Shown here: positions 53,301 to 62,318 of the stretch, piece by piece | Layout: the number at the start of each line of letters is the position of its first letter | Numbering within the stretch: the first letter of the stretch is position 1 | Source of the DNA: Oxalobacter formigenes | GTDB taxonomy: Bacteria > Pseudomonadota > Gammaproteobacteria > Burkholderiales > Burkholderiaceae_D | Strand: one strand, 5' to 3' | DNA: 64,000 nt | Assembly: GCF_027158485.1 (NCBI RefSeq) | Contig: NZ_JAMKYJ010000005.1 | The notes under the pieces: model-generated | Told to the model about the DNA's origin: nothing | Databases searched by the model: none | The model's input: only the letters and a program-made list of their open reading frames with translations | Translations under genes and position numbers: made by a program

Positions 53301-53825
53301 GCCAAAACGAGAATCATCGAGCTCGAACCTTCCCGCGATCCGAAGTGGGTGGCCGGTGTGATTTCGGGTAACCGTACGCAGATGACCCAGCGTGGCAAGA
53401 TGATGATCGTTACTCTGGATGATGGAAGCGGAACCATTGAGGTAACGATTTTTTCCGAACTGATGGATCAGAAACGTCCGATATTCAAAGAGGATGAATT
53501 TCTTGCCGTGTTTGGAAAAGTGTCGGAAGACCGGTTTTCCGGCGGTTTGAGACTGAATGCCGACGATGCGCTGGATATTTCTGGTTCAAGATTGCATTTC
53601 GGGCAACATATTTCATTCACCCTTCCGGAAAAATTCAATCTTGCGAAACTGAAAGAGACTATCACACCCTGGCAGACAGAGGATGGGATGCAATTGATTG
53701 CTGATTATATTGTCGATGGAAATAAATGCCGGATCGATTTTGGAGCCAATTGTCTGTTGGGCCCGAATGACGAATGTCTTAACAGTTTAAGTCAGCAGTT
53801 TAAAGACGCTAAAGTGACATATTGA
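50364..53825 (+). CDS. dnaE: DNA polymerase III alpha subunit
   Basis: Replicative polymerase, 1153 residues. N-terminal PHP domain (LRLHSEYSIVDGLVRIEDV), palm with GPGRGSGAGSLVAY and the catalytic PDFDVDFC aspartates, fingers with FNKSHAAAYALLSYQTA, helix-hairpin-helix region and a C-terminal OB fold (WVAGVISGNRTQMTQRGK). Length is typical of the E. coli-type DnaE1. A TAAAAT (around 50353) just before the ATG may be its -10. Its stop codon touches the truncated glycosyltransferase pseudogene on the other strand. Confidence 0.97.
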   Translation: MNNTRFVHLRLHSEYSIVDGLVRIEDVIAAAAKDGQPAMALTDLANLFGLIKFYKAARKKGVKPIGGCDVWITNDADREKPSRLLLLVKDRTGYLNLCELLSRSWLENQWRGRAEIRIEWLEELSKKTGDMGLIALSGAKQGDIGMAFEASGFDNAEKCARRWASIFPDNFYIEIQRTGHSGMEQYLRHAVELADKLQLPVVATHPVQFLSQEEFAAHEARTCISEGEILSNKRRAHNFNERQYFYTQEEMAELFADLPGAIQNSVEIARRCNLVLELGHHKLPEFPTPDGMTLDEFLTSEAKHGLEKRLEELFPDEEERKTQRPRYDERLDYEIGTIINMGFSGYFLIVADFIRWAKNNGVPVGPGRGSGAGSLVAYSLLITNLDPLAYNLIFERFLNPERVSMPDFDVDFCQHGRDKVIQYVKDRYGKDAVSQIATFGTMAAKAAVRDVGRVLDLGYNFCDGISKLIPFKPGKQVTIAEAKKEEPLLAEREESEEEVKQLLALAEQVEGITRNVGMHAGGVLIAPGKLTDFCPLYTQGGEAGVVSHFDKSDVEAVGLVKFDFLGLTTLTILDLAVKYIRQLDPEMANFNLDTIPLDDKATYDLLIKAKTVAVFQLESRGMQGMLKDAKPDRFEDIIALVALYRPGPMDLIPDFCRRKHGEKFEYPDERTKGILSETYGIMVYQEQVMQMAQVIGGYTLGGADLLRRAMGKKDANEMARHRQIFRDGAAKNDLTEAKADEIFDLMEKFAGYGFNKSHAAAYALLSYQTAFLKQHHAAAFMAANMSLAMDDTDKVKVLVEDAVEVCGLTILPPDINHSEYYFTPVGEAPSVSKKPVSAIRYGLGAVKGSGESAIEAIVKARKERPFTDLFDFCMRVDKHQINRRTIESLIRAGAFDCFNVDRAVLLASVDLAIEAAEQAEASANQVSLFGEEEAVINTVEYVQVPHWTEKHKLTEEKGVLGFCLSGHLFNAYAAEARQFAKTRIIELEPSRDPKWVAGVISGNRTQMTQRGKMMIVTLDDGSGTIEVTIFSELMDQKRPIFKEDEFLAVFGKVSEDRFSGGLRLNADDALDISGSRLHFGQHISFTLPEKFNLAKLKETITPWQTEDGMQLIADYIVDGNKCRIDFGANCLLGPNDECLNSLSQQFKDAKVTY

Positions 53826-54150
53826 CCGGTTTATTGGGATTTCATAAGCATCCACCGTATCGGGCGAGTGTATAACATGAAGAATTTCATTGGCGAGCTC
53901 GGGAGTGACGCGTTCGTCTGCGTCAATGGATAAAATCCAGTCACCTGTTGCCGCATCCAGAGCCCTGTTTTTTTGTGGACCGAAACCGGGCCAGTCCGTT
54001 TCAATGACAGTCGAACAGTATCGTCATTGCTACCTGAATCAACTATAATCCATTCGTCTGCAAATTTAACGCTATCCAGACATTCCAGAATATTAGCGCT
54101 TTCATTTTTGGCAATAAGAATGACTGATCGTTTCAGTTGAATGGATAGCT
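53826..54150 (-). pseudogene. Broken WaaE/KdtX-type glycosyltransferase 2
   Basis: Read on the minus strand, about 54146-54016 encodes RSVILIAKNESANILECLDS and FADEWIIVDSGSNDDTV, a GT2 N-terminus. From about 54013 the reading continues in another frame as VIETDWPGFGPQKNRALDAATGDWI and the active-site LSIDADERVTPELANEIL, as far as 53826. The break near 54010 looks like a small deletion of the residues between DDTV and VIETDW. The C-terminal half is missing, cut at the dnaE 3' end, and no start codon is clear. It is related to the intact GT at 57211. Confidence 0.8.
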
Positions 54151-54199
54151 TGCCAGGTTTTGTACGTCTGCATAGTTTATTCGAATTCTTTCTTCAAAC

Positions 54200-54241
54200 A
54201 AAGACAAGCTTTCGGATTAATGAAAAGGGCTTGTCTTTTTT
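54200..54241 (+). terminator. Rho-independent terminator upstream of msbA
   Basis: Stem AAGACAAGC (54201-54209) / GCTTGTCTT (54229-54237) with a 19-base loop and a T-run. It would stop read-through from dnaE before msbA. A TATACT further on (near 54328) is a possible -10 for msbA. Confidence 0.7.
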
Positions 54242-54377
54242 CATCTGAAATTGGTTATTTGGTTTTTTTCGAATAAAATCACCTTTTTGCTTCCTGTATT
54301 GAGAATGAGAAACCTGTCGATCAGGTATACTGACCGATGGTTTGCCAAATTAAAGATGTTTTTATTTTGCATTCAGA

Positions 54378-56129
54378 ATGTTTGCAGAACGATATGAACT
54401 TATGAATTTATCCTCACCTATCAAAAGATTGATCAAGCTGGCTCTTCAATACAAGGGACGTATGATTCTTGTATTGATCGGTATGTTGATTACTGCCGGA
54501 ACCGAGCCAATATTTCCTGTTATCCTGAAATTCGTTCTGGACGACGGGTTTGTCAAAAATCCTACCTTCAGTTTCTGGCTGGTTCCGTTTGTAATCATTG
54601 GTGTTTTCGTTATCCGGGGAAGTGCCACTTTTCTGACGGATTACACGATGGCCTGGATAACATCGAATCTGGTCAACCAGTTGCGCGAAAAAATGTATGT
54701 CCGTGTCTTGCGTGTGGGAAGGGATTTTTATTCAAAGCATTCGCTGGGACAGGTCGTCAATTCGCTCATGTATGAAGCAAATCAGGTCGTTGATCTGCTC
54801 AGGAATATCATGACGTCGATTGTCCGGGATATTTTGACGGCATTTGGCCTGTTTGTGTATTTATTATGGCTGAACTGGCGTCTGACCATTGTGACGATGA
54901 TCCTGATCCCGCTCGTTTCAGTGGTGATGAGATTGTCGGGAAGACGATTGAGGAAATTGAACGAGGATTTCAGGAATGTCAATGCGCAATTGACTAAAAT
55001 GCTGACTGAAACAACCCGTGCCTCGGAAGTTATCAAGATTTTCAATGGGGAAACCTTTGAACAGAACCGGTTCAGACAGTGTATTTACCAGTTGAGACGA
55101 TTCATGATGAAAATGGTGAGTACTCAGGCGATGACCATGCCGTTGACCCAGCTGATCGCAGCGACAGGTGTGTCGATTATCATTCTGATTGCCCTGATTC
55201 AATCCAGTCATGATCAGACAACGGTTGGGGGGTTTGTTTCATTCATTACTGCCATGTTAATGATGCTGCCGCCACTTCGTCGTCTGGCCGATGTCAATAA
55301 CAACTTGCAGGCAGGCATAGTTGCGACAAAGTCAGTTTTCGATCTTATGAATTCACCGATCGAACGGCAGGATGGGTTTGATCTGCCAGGAAGAGCCAGG
55401 GGAAAACTGGAATTCGATCATGTGACGTTCAGTTATGAAGGACAGGCAAAGCCTGCCTTATCGGATGTCAGCCTGACGGTCAATCCGGGTGAAACACTGG
55501 CTCTTGTCGGGATGTCCGGTGGCGGCAAATCAACCTTGAGCCATCTGGTTCCTGAATTTTATGCACCGGTTTCAGGTGAAATCAGACTGGATGGTGTTCC
55601 TCTTCATAAACTGTCTTTAAAAAGCCTGCGTTCCCAAATTGCCATGGTGAACCAGCAGGTTGTCTTGTTTGACGGAACTGTTGCGGAAAATATAGCTTAT
55701 GGTGATGCCAATCCGGACGTCTCAAGAATTAAAGCGGCTATCGAAGCGGCATATCTTAAAGATGTGATTGAACAATTGCCAGAGGGATTGAATTCGCCTG
55801 TCGGGGTTAATGGCATGAGTTTTTCCGGCGGCCAGCGACAGCGGATTGCCATTGCGCGTGCAATTTACAAGGATGCGCCGATTCTGATTCTGGATGAAGC
55901 GACCTCGGCACTGGATACCGAGTCGGAAAAAGCCGTTCAGTCTGCCTTGAATACCTTGATGAAAGGACGGACGACGATAGTGATTGCCCATCGTCTTTCC
56001 ACTATCGAGCATGCAGACAGAATCGCTGTGATAACCAGCGGTAAAATCGTGGAAATCGGAACGCATGCCGAACTTCTGGAAAAGAACGGAACCTATTCGA
56101 ATCTTTACCATCTGCAATTCAAAGAATGA
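54378..56129 (+). CDS. msbA: Lipid A export ABC transporter MsbA
   Basis: Flips lipid A-core across the inner membrane. 583 residues: six-helix ABC membrane domain, then a nucleotide-binding domain with Walker A GMSGGGKST, signature FSGGQRQRIAIARA, Walker B ILILDEATSALD and the H-loop IAHRLST. ATG 54402 (MNLSSPIKRL) is an alternative start. It overlaps waaF by four bases. Neighbouring LPS genes support MsbA over another exporter of the family. Confidence 0.93.
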   Translation: MFAERYELMNLSSPIKRLIKLALQYKGRMILVLIGMLITAGTEPIFPVILKFVLDDGFVKNPTFSFWLVPFVIIGVFVIRGSATFLTDYTMAWITSNLVNQLREKMYVRVLRVGRDFYSKHSLGQVVNSLMYEANQVVDLLRNIMTSIVRDILTAFGLFVYLLWLNWRLTIVTMILIPLVSVVMRLSGRRLRKLNEDFRNVNAQLTKMLTETTRASEVIKIFNGETFEQNRFRQCIYQLRRFMMKMVSTQAMTMPLTQLIAATGVSIIILIALIQSSHDQTTVGGFVSFITAMLMMLPPLRRLADVNNNLQAGIVATKSVFDLMNSPIERQDGFDLPGRARGKLEFDHVTFSYEGQAKPALSDVSLTVNPGETLALVGMSGGGKSTLSHLVPEFYAPVSGEIRLDGVPLHKLSLKSLRSQIAMVNQQVVLFDGTVAENIAYGDANPDVSRIKAAIEAAYLKDVIEQLPEGLNSPVGVNGMSFSGGQRQRIAIARAIYKDAPILILDEATSALDTESEKAVQSALNTLMKGRTTIVIAHRLSTIEHADRIAVITSGKIVEIGTHAELLEKNGTYSNLYHLQFKE

Positions 56130-57166
56130 TGCCTTCGCGCGTATTGATCATTTCGCCCAACTGGATTGGTGACGCCATTATGGCACAGCCTTTACTCCAA
56201 TTGTTGAGGCTGCGTTATCCGGACGTGGCAATCGATGTTTTGGCTCCTGCATGGGTAGCTCCCGTCTGGCAGGCAATGGAAGAAGTGAATCAGGTTCATG
56301 AATCGACTTTCAAACACGGCAAATTGCAGTTGAAAGATCGCTGGACAATGGCGAAATTTTTAAGGACGTTGAATTATGATCAGGCTTATGTTTTGCCTAA
56401 TACACTGAAATTCGCCCTGATTCCATGGCTGGCGAAGATTCCGGAACGTATTGGCTATCTGGGTGAGTCTCGTTATGGATTGTTGAATGTCATTCATTAT
56501 GACGATAAACGTCATCCACGGCCGATGATGGCTTTTTATGCCGCTCTGATCGATAAACCTGATGGAAATATAGAGGGCAGGTTTGAATCTCTTCATCCCC
56601 GTTTGCATGTTGATGAGAAAGCGGTTGATGCTGTAAAAAAGAAGCTGAATCTTGAAAAAGGCACAATGATCGTTGCTTTTGCCCCCGGTGCCGAATTCGG
56701 TTCGGCAAAGCGATGGCCTGTCTCTCATTTTTCAGCGTTGGCCGCGCGAATTATCCAATGCTACCCTGGGACACAGATTGTTCTGCTGGGGTCAAAAAAG
56801 GATAATGATGTATGTGAAGCCATTCATTCGAATGTGCCTGGTACATTGAATCTGGCTGGAAAAACAAGCCTGAAAGAAGCTATTGCATTGATTGCCGGAA
56901 TCGATCTTCTGGTCACAAATGATTCAGGCCTGATGCATGTGGCATCGGCTTTTGATCTTCCCGTTGTCGCTCTCTACGGTTCGACTGATTATCGGCATAC
57001 CCCGCCATTTTCAAGCCAGTCGTATATTATGTCACTGGATCTGGATTGCGCACCCTGTCAGAAAAGAGAATGTCCTTTAGGACACCATAACTGCATGGAA
57101 AAATTGATGCCTTCACTCATTTTTGAAAAGGTTAAGGAGATCGTGACGAGTAAATATTTAAGGTAG
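56126..57166 (+). CDS. waaF: ADP-heptose:LPS heptosyltransferase II
   Basis: Adds the second heptose to the LPS inner core. GT9 family, 346 residues. N-terminal ISPNWIGDAIMAQPLLQLL, FAPGAEFGSAKRWP in the middle and the nucleotide-site TNDSGLMHVASAFDLPVVALYGSTD are the WaaF motifs; the late DLDCAPCQKRECPLGHHNCM cysteine cluster is also characteristic. Translationally coupled to msbA. Confidence 0.94.
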   Translation: MMPSRVLIISPNWIGDAIMAQPLLQLLRLRYPDVAIDVLAPAWVAPVWQAMEEVNQVHESTFKHGKLQLKDRWTMAKFLRTLNYDQAYVLPNTLKFALIPWLAKIPERIGYLGESRYGLLNVIHYDDKRHPRPMMAFYAALIDKPDGNIEGRFESLHPRLHVDEKAVDAVKKKLNLEKGTMIVAFAPGAEFGSAKRWPVSHFSALAARIIQCYPGTQIVLLGSKKDNDVCEAIHSNVPGTLNLAGKTSLKEAIALIAGIDLLVTNDSGLMHVASAFDLPVVALYGSTDYRHTPPFSSQSYIMSLDLDCAPCQKRECPLGHHNCMEKLMPSLIFEKVKEIVTSKYLR

Positions 57167-57210
57167 TCCGGAAGCTATGCATTGTCACATTTGCGAATTG
57201 ATTTTGAGGT

Positions 57211-57984
57211 TTGGCTATGAATGAAATAAGCGGTTTGGTAATCACTTTGAACGAATCCCGCAATATCGTCGATTGCTTGCGTTCCATGAAGCAGATTTGT
57301 GATGATATTGTGGTGGTTGATTCGGGCAGTAGCGATGATACGGTGGAGCTTGCAAAAGCGGAGGGCGCAACTGTCATTGTTCAAAAACCATTTCTTGGCG
57401 ATGGACCGCAACGTACTCATGGCTTGCCGTATTGCCGACATCAGTGGATATTGAATCTGGATGCAGATGAACGACTGGAGGATGATTTCGTCCAGTATGT
57501 CAAACGGACAAACCTGGATGATCTGGGTGTCGATCTGATACAGACCCGACGCCGGAATCTTATCGGTGATCGTTTTACGCCGCATGTTGGTCAATACCCG
57601 GATTATGTGAAGCGATTGTTCAGAAAAGACAGGGCATCGTTTATACCCGTAGTCGCACATACTTATGTTGAAGCGAAATCATCCATCAGTGAGCCAATCC
57701 ATATTACCCATTATTCATATCGTGATTATCTTGATATGGTCGAAAAGTGTAAATATGCGGGATGGCTGGCAAAAAATCTGGCAGATAGTGACAAACGTTT
57801 GTATTCCTGGCAACCATTCATGCATGGTTTCTGGTCGTTTCTGAGTCATTATGTTTTAAAAGCCGGTTTTCTGGTCGGGCTTGATGGGTTGACATTATCG
57901 ATTTGTAAAGGGGTAGGCTCTTATCTTAAATATGCGCATGCAATTGAAATCAGACGCGCCAGGAAAAATAAAATAAATGAATAA
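57211..57984 (+). CDS. WaaE/KdtX-like family 2 glycosyltransferase
   Basis: 257 residues. GT-A fold with GLVITLNESRNIVDCLRSM, VVDSGSSDDTVELA and the metal-binding DAD (82-84) in NLDADER. The pattern of WaaE/KdtX proteins, which add glucose to heptose I of the LPS core, extends to the C-terminal half (YSYRDYLDMVEKCKYAGWLA). GAGG is upstream of the ATG. The pseudogene at 53.8-54.1 kb is a paralogue. Overlaps the next gene by eight bases. Confidence 0.88.
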   Translation: MAMNEISGLVITLNESRNIVDCLRSMKQICDDIVVVDSGSSDDTVELAKAEGATVIVQKPFLGDGPQRTHGLPYCRHQWILNLDADERLEDDFVQYVKRTNLDDLGVDLIQTRRRNLIGDRFTPHVGQYPDYVKRLFRKDRASFIPVVAHTYVEAKSSISEPIHITHYSYRDYLDMVEKCKYAGWLAKNLADSDKRLYSWQPFMHGFWSFLSHYVLKAGFLVGLDGLTLSICKGVGSYLKYAHAIEIRRARKNKINE

Positions 57985-59029
57985 TTTGCCGGGAATCAAT
58001 CTTGTTTTTCATTCCATTCGCCCACAAGGGGGAATGGACAGGCATGTATTGGACTTGATTACTGGATTTTCATCCAGAGGCATATCTTTACGGGTGATTA
58101 CCCGTAAAGTCGAATGGAAGGAAAACCCTTCAGGTGTTGAGTTTGTTGTTTTGCCTGACAGAACGCCTTTTTCTCGTTTCAATAATAATCGTTTTGAGCA
58201 TCAGGCACTAAATTATGTGAATGAGAATTGGCCGACTATTGGCATATCCCGGGTAACGGGGAAAGTGGATGTTGTTATTTCCGGTGGAACCCACAAGGTC
58301 CATTTGCGCGACAAAGGAAAAAGACCGGGTTTTTTCGATCGTCAGGTTATTGCCAATGAAGAAAAACTATACGGCAATGCAAAAGTGATAATTGCGCATT
58401 CCAACCAGATTCGGAATGAAATCATTAACGAATACAAGATCAGTCCGGAAAAGGTCAAAGCCCTTTATCCTTCAGTTGATACAGCGGTTTTCAATCTCAA
58501 TGCCAGGAAAAATCGCGAAAAAATCAGAGAGAAACTGGGGGTAACGTCGAATCAGTTTGTTTTGTTGTTTCCTTCAAATGATCACGAAAGAAAAGGTGCA
58601 CGGCTGATTCTTGATGCGCTGGAAGGGATGGACGAACGCCTCGTATTAGCTGTGGCCGGAAAAAATCCTTTGAAAGGTTCTCATGTTCTGAATCTGGGAT
58701 TTTGCGAGAATATGCCTGAAATTTATGCTGCAGCTGATGCAACGATCCTGGCTTCTGTTTATGAACCTTTTGGACTGGTCGGGCCTGAATCTATTTTATG
58801 TGGGACGCCGGTACTATTGGCCGATACGATTGGTGCAGTTGAAGTGTTATCGCAACCGGCCAGTTATTCTTTTGCGCGAAATGCTGATGCATTGCGTGAA
58901 CTGTTGCTGAAAATGTTGGATAGGTTCGACTCGGAAAATCTGGTGATTGCGTCCCCTGAATGCTGCATTCATTATCCTTATTCCTTCGATGCTTATCTTG
59001 ATGAGTTAATTCGTCTTTTAGAATCATGA
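57977..59029 (+). CDS. Family 4 glycosyltransferase, WaaG-like
   Basis: 350 residues, GT-B fold. Near the N-terminus HSIRPQGGMDRHVLDLITG forms the acceptor loop. The C-terminal domain has NDHERKGARLILDAL and the donor site ASVYEPFGLVGPESILCGTPVLLAD with the E-x7-E pattern. Likely an LPS outer-core hexosyltransferase; donor and linkage cannot be read from sequence. Overlaps both neighbours by a few bases. Confidence 0.87.
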   Translation: MNNLPGINLVFHSIRPQGGMDRHVLDLITGFSSRGISLRVITRKVEWKENPSGVEFVVLPDRTPFSRFNNNRFEHQALNYVNENWPTIGISRVTGKVDVVISGGTHKVHLRDKGKRPGFFDRQVIANEEKLYGNAKVIIAHSNQIRNEIINEYKISPEKVKALYPSVDTAVFNLNARKNREKIREKLGVTSNQFVLLFPSNDHERKGARLILDALEGMDERLVLAVAGKNPLKGSHVLNLGFCENMPEIYAAADATILASVYEPFGLVGPESILCGTPVLLADTIGAVEVLSQPASYSFARNADALRELLLKMLDRFDSENLVIASPECCIHYPYSFDAYLDELIRLLES

Positions 59030-59847
59030 AAATTTCTGTCATTGTCTCGACTTATAATCGTCCGGATGCACTCAATGCAGTTTTGGCCGGATTTTGTCAG
59101 CAAAAAGAAATTGATCAAAACGATTGGGAGTTAATTATCGCTGATGATGGCTCAAGGGAGCCAACGATGCGAGTCATCGAACAATATCGGCCTTTTTTTG
59201 GTGAAAACCTGAAACATGTCTGGCATCCAGATAACGGGTTTAGACTGGCTGAAATACGGAATAAGGCGGCTTTGGAATCTGCCGGAGACTATCTTGTATT
59301 TCTCGATGGTGATTGCATTCCTATGTCCGATTTTGTTTCGCAGCATCAAAGACTTGCAGAATCCGGGAAAGTTGTGGCGGGTAACAGAATTCTTTTATCA
59401 AAAACTTATACATCGGATTTACTGATTTCATCCAGACTAAACGAGCCTTGTTCCTGGGGTGTTTTTCAATGGTTTCTTGCCAAATGGAGTGGAAAGACGA
59501 ATAAAGCTCTTGGTTGGCTCAGACTGGATCTGGAAAAATACAGAAATCGTCGTGCCAATGATTGGCGCGTTTTGAGAGGATGCAATATCGGAGTCTGGAG
59601 AAAAGATTTTCTGATCGTTGATGGTTTTGACGCCAGTTTTTCCGGTTGGGGTTATGAAGATTCGGATTTTGCCGTTCGTATGCTCAGATTAGGCGTTCAT
59701 ATAAAAGATGGTCGTTTCGCTGTGCCGGTTCTGCATTTATGGCATCCTGAAAATGATAGAAGTTCAAAAACTGAAAACTGGAATCGATTCGAAAGATCGT
59801 TGAAAGGCAACCGCATTGAGGCCTTAAAAGGTATATCAAGTTTATAA
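59026..59847 (+). CDS. Family 2 glycosyltransferase with galactosyltransferase-type C-terminus
   Basis: 273 residues. MKISVIVSTYNRPDALNAVL and DDGSREPT bind nucleotide sugar, FLDGDCIP holds the metal site, and the FSGWGYEDSDFAVRM motif near residue 205-220 is the catalytic ED motif of the galactosyltransferase-like group. Probable LPS core or O-chain sugar transfer. ATG overlaps the previous stop by four bases; last gene of the co-directional, normal-GC part. Confidence 0.87.
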   Translation: MKISVIVSTYNRPDALNAVLAGFCQQKEIDQNDWELIIADDGSREPTMRVIEQYRPFFGENLKHVWHPDNGFRLAEIRNKAALESAGDYLVFLDGDCIPMSDFVSQHQRLAESGKVVAGNRILLSKTYTSDLLISSRLNEPCSWGVFQWFLAKWSGKTNKALGWLRLDLEKYRNRRANDWRVLRGCNIGVWRKDFLIVDGFDASFSGWGYEDSDFAVRMLRLGVHIKDGRFAVPVLHLWHPENDRSSKTENWNRFERSLKGNRIEALKGISSL

Positions 59848-60013
59848 GTGTGGGGGATGAGCTGAATGTAAATTGTATTTCGTATGTGGAAAGCGGCTTA
59901 TTGGAGTATTGGAAAAATTTTGAGGTATGATAAATTTTTTTTGTAATGTATTTTTCCTCAGATTACATTGACCAGGTTTTTACAGAAATCCTAATATATT
60001 ACAGAACGTTGTT
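59848..60013 (+). other. AT-rich boundary, no gene
   Basis: Non-coding, AT-rich stretch where base composition changes sharply. No direct repeat, tRNA or integrase site was seen, and no good promoter. Confidence 0.4.
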
Positions 60014-61264
60014 ATGGCAATGCATACATTATATCGATGGTTTGGAAATATTAAATATCGAGGAAAGACAAGAGCGAAGAACGATTTTGAAATTTTTATA
60101 CTTTCAGAATGTCATTCTCTGGAAGAATTGCCTGACATTTTAAAGAAATATTTTGGAAATATCAATTATAAGAAAGGAATAAAGGATTTTTCTTTTTGGG
60201 GACTATTATCTGGACGATATCATTTTTATGGAAGCCCTCCAAAGAAAAATTTAAATTTGATTGATAAAATAAAACGGGCAATAATAAAATGTTTCTTTGT
60301 AAATTATGGCAAAGTAATTGGAATATGGAATCTGGTTGATATTATAAGCGGTTCGGTAGGTGAAAGGAATATATTTACACCCGATGAGCATGTTGCTGAA
60401 ATTTATAAATACCATTTTCCTGATTATAGTGTAAAAGAGATTTCAGGCCATTCGAAGCCATCTCGGAATTTTTTAATTTTTGTCCTTGCTGGTATTTCAC
60501 GTAAATTTTTGTGTGATAATACAAGCGGGATTTCTGTATTTGCAAATATGGTTTCCCCTTTTTTATTGAAAGCATATAAAATATTACATCCGAATCAAAA
60601 GATTTACATCCGATTGCATGATTGTGTCAGCCATATAACGAATGATCCTGCGAAACTGCGAGGGGATATTCGTAGTCTTATTGAAAATAAAGTTATTGAG
60701 GGGGCTGAATCTTATTCAGAGTATGATGCAGAATTACTTGATATATGTTACAAGCCAAATGCTGTTAATGGTCAAGTGATTAAAAGTATGGATATTGGTG
60801 TGAGAGATTACTTATACACTTTCATAGGGTCATATAAGAGTGTAGAGGATAAATCAAGATTGGATGATTTTTCGAAAATAAAGGAAAAATTATGTCAAAT
60901 TTTTCAATCTGCACCCAATTATATTAATGAATATATCATTAATATAGATAATATTAAGCGAGAACGCATATCGTATTCGAGGTATCTGGGTTATGTAAGC
61001 AAATCTGAAATAGTCATTGATATGTGTCGTATAAATCAGCAGGAAGGATTTTCTTTTCGTATTCCAGAGGCATTGATCTTGAATAGGAAAATCATAACAA
61101 ATCGTCGGCTGGTTTTAAGCAGTGATTTTTATGATGCTTCACGCTTTTTTGTAATTGGATATGATTCTATTAATAGATTGGAATCATTTGTGAAAGGTAA
61201 TCTTGAGCCGTTACATCCGGATATATTGAAAAATTATCAATGTAATGATTGGTGGATTTACTGA
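60014..61264 (+). CDS. Probable LPS/capsule biosynthesis glycosyltransferase, AT-rich
   Basis: 416 residues, much more AT-rich than the genes to either side. The middle contains IYIRLHDCVSHI; the last third (YLGYVSKSEIVIDMCRINQQ, then GFSFRIPEALILNRKIITNRRLV and SDFYDASRFFVIG) resembles the C-terminus of LPS/capsule proteins in which a donor-sugar site selects GlTxRxxEAl..KKLITTN. No membrane helix or signal. The exact family and substrate are not recognised. The ATG at 60014 has no good ribosome-binding site. Probably acquired laterally. Confidence 0.65.
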   Translation: MAMHTLYRWFGNIKYRGKTRAKNDFEIFILSECHSLEELPDILKKYFGNINYKKGIKDFSFWGLLSGRYHFYGSPPKKNLNLIDKIKRAIIKCFFVNYGKVIGIWNLVDIISGSVGERNIFTPDEHVAEIYKYHFPDYSVKEISGHSKPSRNFLIFVLAGISRKFLCDNTSGISVFANMVSPFLLKAYKILHPNQKIYIRLHDCVSHITNDPAKLRGDIRSLIENKVIEGAESYSEYDAELLDICYKPNAVNGQVIKSMDIGVRDYLYTFIGSYKSVEDKSRLDDFSKIKEKLCQIFQSAPNYINEYIINIDNIKRERISYSRYLGYVSKSEIVIDMCRINQQEGFSFRIPEALILNRKIITNRRLVLSSDFYDASRFFVIGYDSINRLESFVKGNLEPLHPDILKNYQCNDWWIY

Positions 61265-61380
61265 GTTCCTGGGGATTTTATACTTTCTAATGAGAGGGCG
61301 TGTTGAAAAGTATAATTCTCGACGATGCGTTAAGCTGGACATATATTAATTGAGATTGTAGCTAAGTTCAGGATGATATT

Positions 61381-62304
61381 ATGAAGAATGAGTTTCATAT
61401 AGCTTTTGGAGTGGACACGATATATGCGCCTAAAATGTGCGTAACAATAGCCTCCATTCTGGAAAATAATAAGAATAGTAATATTATTTTCCATGTTATC
61501 TATAATGACTTGAGTGATAAGGTTATTGATGAAATCAAAAAATCAATGCTTACGCTTCAGGCAGAAATAAATTTTCATTTTATTGATGTTGATTTGTCGA
61601 TATTTCCAAAATTTTCTAATTTCTCACATATTACTTCGGGGGCGTTTCTAAGATTCTTTATTCCGGAATTATTACAAGGACTGACAGACAGGGCATTATA
61701 TCTGGATGCAGATATTATCTGTATAAATAACATTTCGGATTTGTTTCATCTGGAAATGGATGAAAATGAAATATTGGCAGTTGTAGAAGATATCGACTCG
61801 GAAACTTATCTTAATGAAAATGCTTCATTCCAGAAACGCTATTTCAATTCAGGTGTTCTGATGATGGATATTGAAAAATGGAATAAAAATAACGTGTATG
61901 GGCAGCTTTTATCGGTTTTGAATGAAAAAGGAAGCGGCTTCAATCTAATTGACCAGGATGCTTTGAATCTGGTTATGATTGATAAGGTGCATTACCTGGA
62001 TAACATTTGGAATTATATGATCAATGCAGAGCAATTAGACAAGAAAAAGGAGAAATATTCGGTTCCAGAAAATGCAAAATTTATTCATTTTGTTGGGCCC
62101 GTCAAACCATGGCATTGTTATAACATATTTGATGATATAACTGGCTTGTATCTGAATTATCAGAAAAAAACAGTATGGGATGGGCTTGAAATGCCCAAAA
62201 ACTATAAGGAAATGCGCAGGTATGCACGATATTCCTTTAAAAAAGGGAACTATTTGACTGGTTTGAATTGGGGAATGCGTTATATCAAAACAAAATTTTT
62301 GTAA
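61381..62304 (+). CDS. Family 8 glycosyltransferase, WaaJ/RfaJ-like
   Basis: 307 residues. HIAFGVDTIYAPKMCVTIASIL, the DxD metal site LYLDADIICI (about residue 105-115), FNSGVLMMDIEKWN, LIDQDALNLV and the late FIHFVGPVKPWH are the GT8 motif set of LPS alpha-glucosyl/galactosyltransferases. AT-rich like its upstream neighbour. AGGA precedes the ATG. It converges on rng with only 14 bases between stops and no terminator in that gap. Confidence 0.9.
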   Translation: MKNEFHIAFGVDTIYAPKMCVTIASILENNKNSNIIFHVIYNDLSDKVIDEIKKSMLTLQAEINFHFIDVDLSIFPKFSNFSHITSGAFLRFFIPELLQGLTDRALYLDADIICINNISDLFHLEMDENEILAVVEDIDSETYLNENASFQKRYFNSGVLMMDIEKWNKNNVYGQLLSVLNEKGSGFNLIDQDALNLVMIDKVHYLDNIWNYMINAEQLDKKKEKYSVPENAKFIHFVGPVKPWHCYNIFDDITGLYLNYQKKTVWDGLEMPKNYKEMRRYARYSFKKGNYLTGLNWGMRYIKTKFL

Positions 62305-62318
62305 GGCAGCCTCATACA

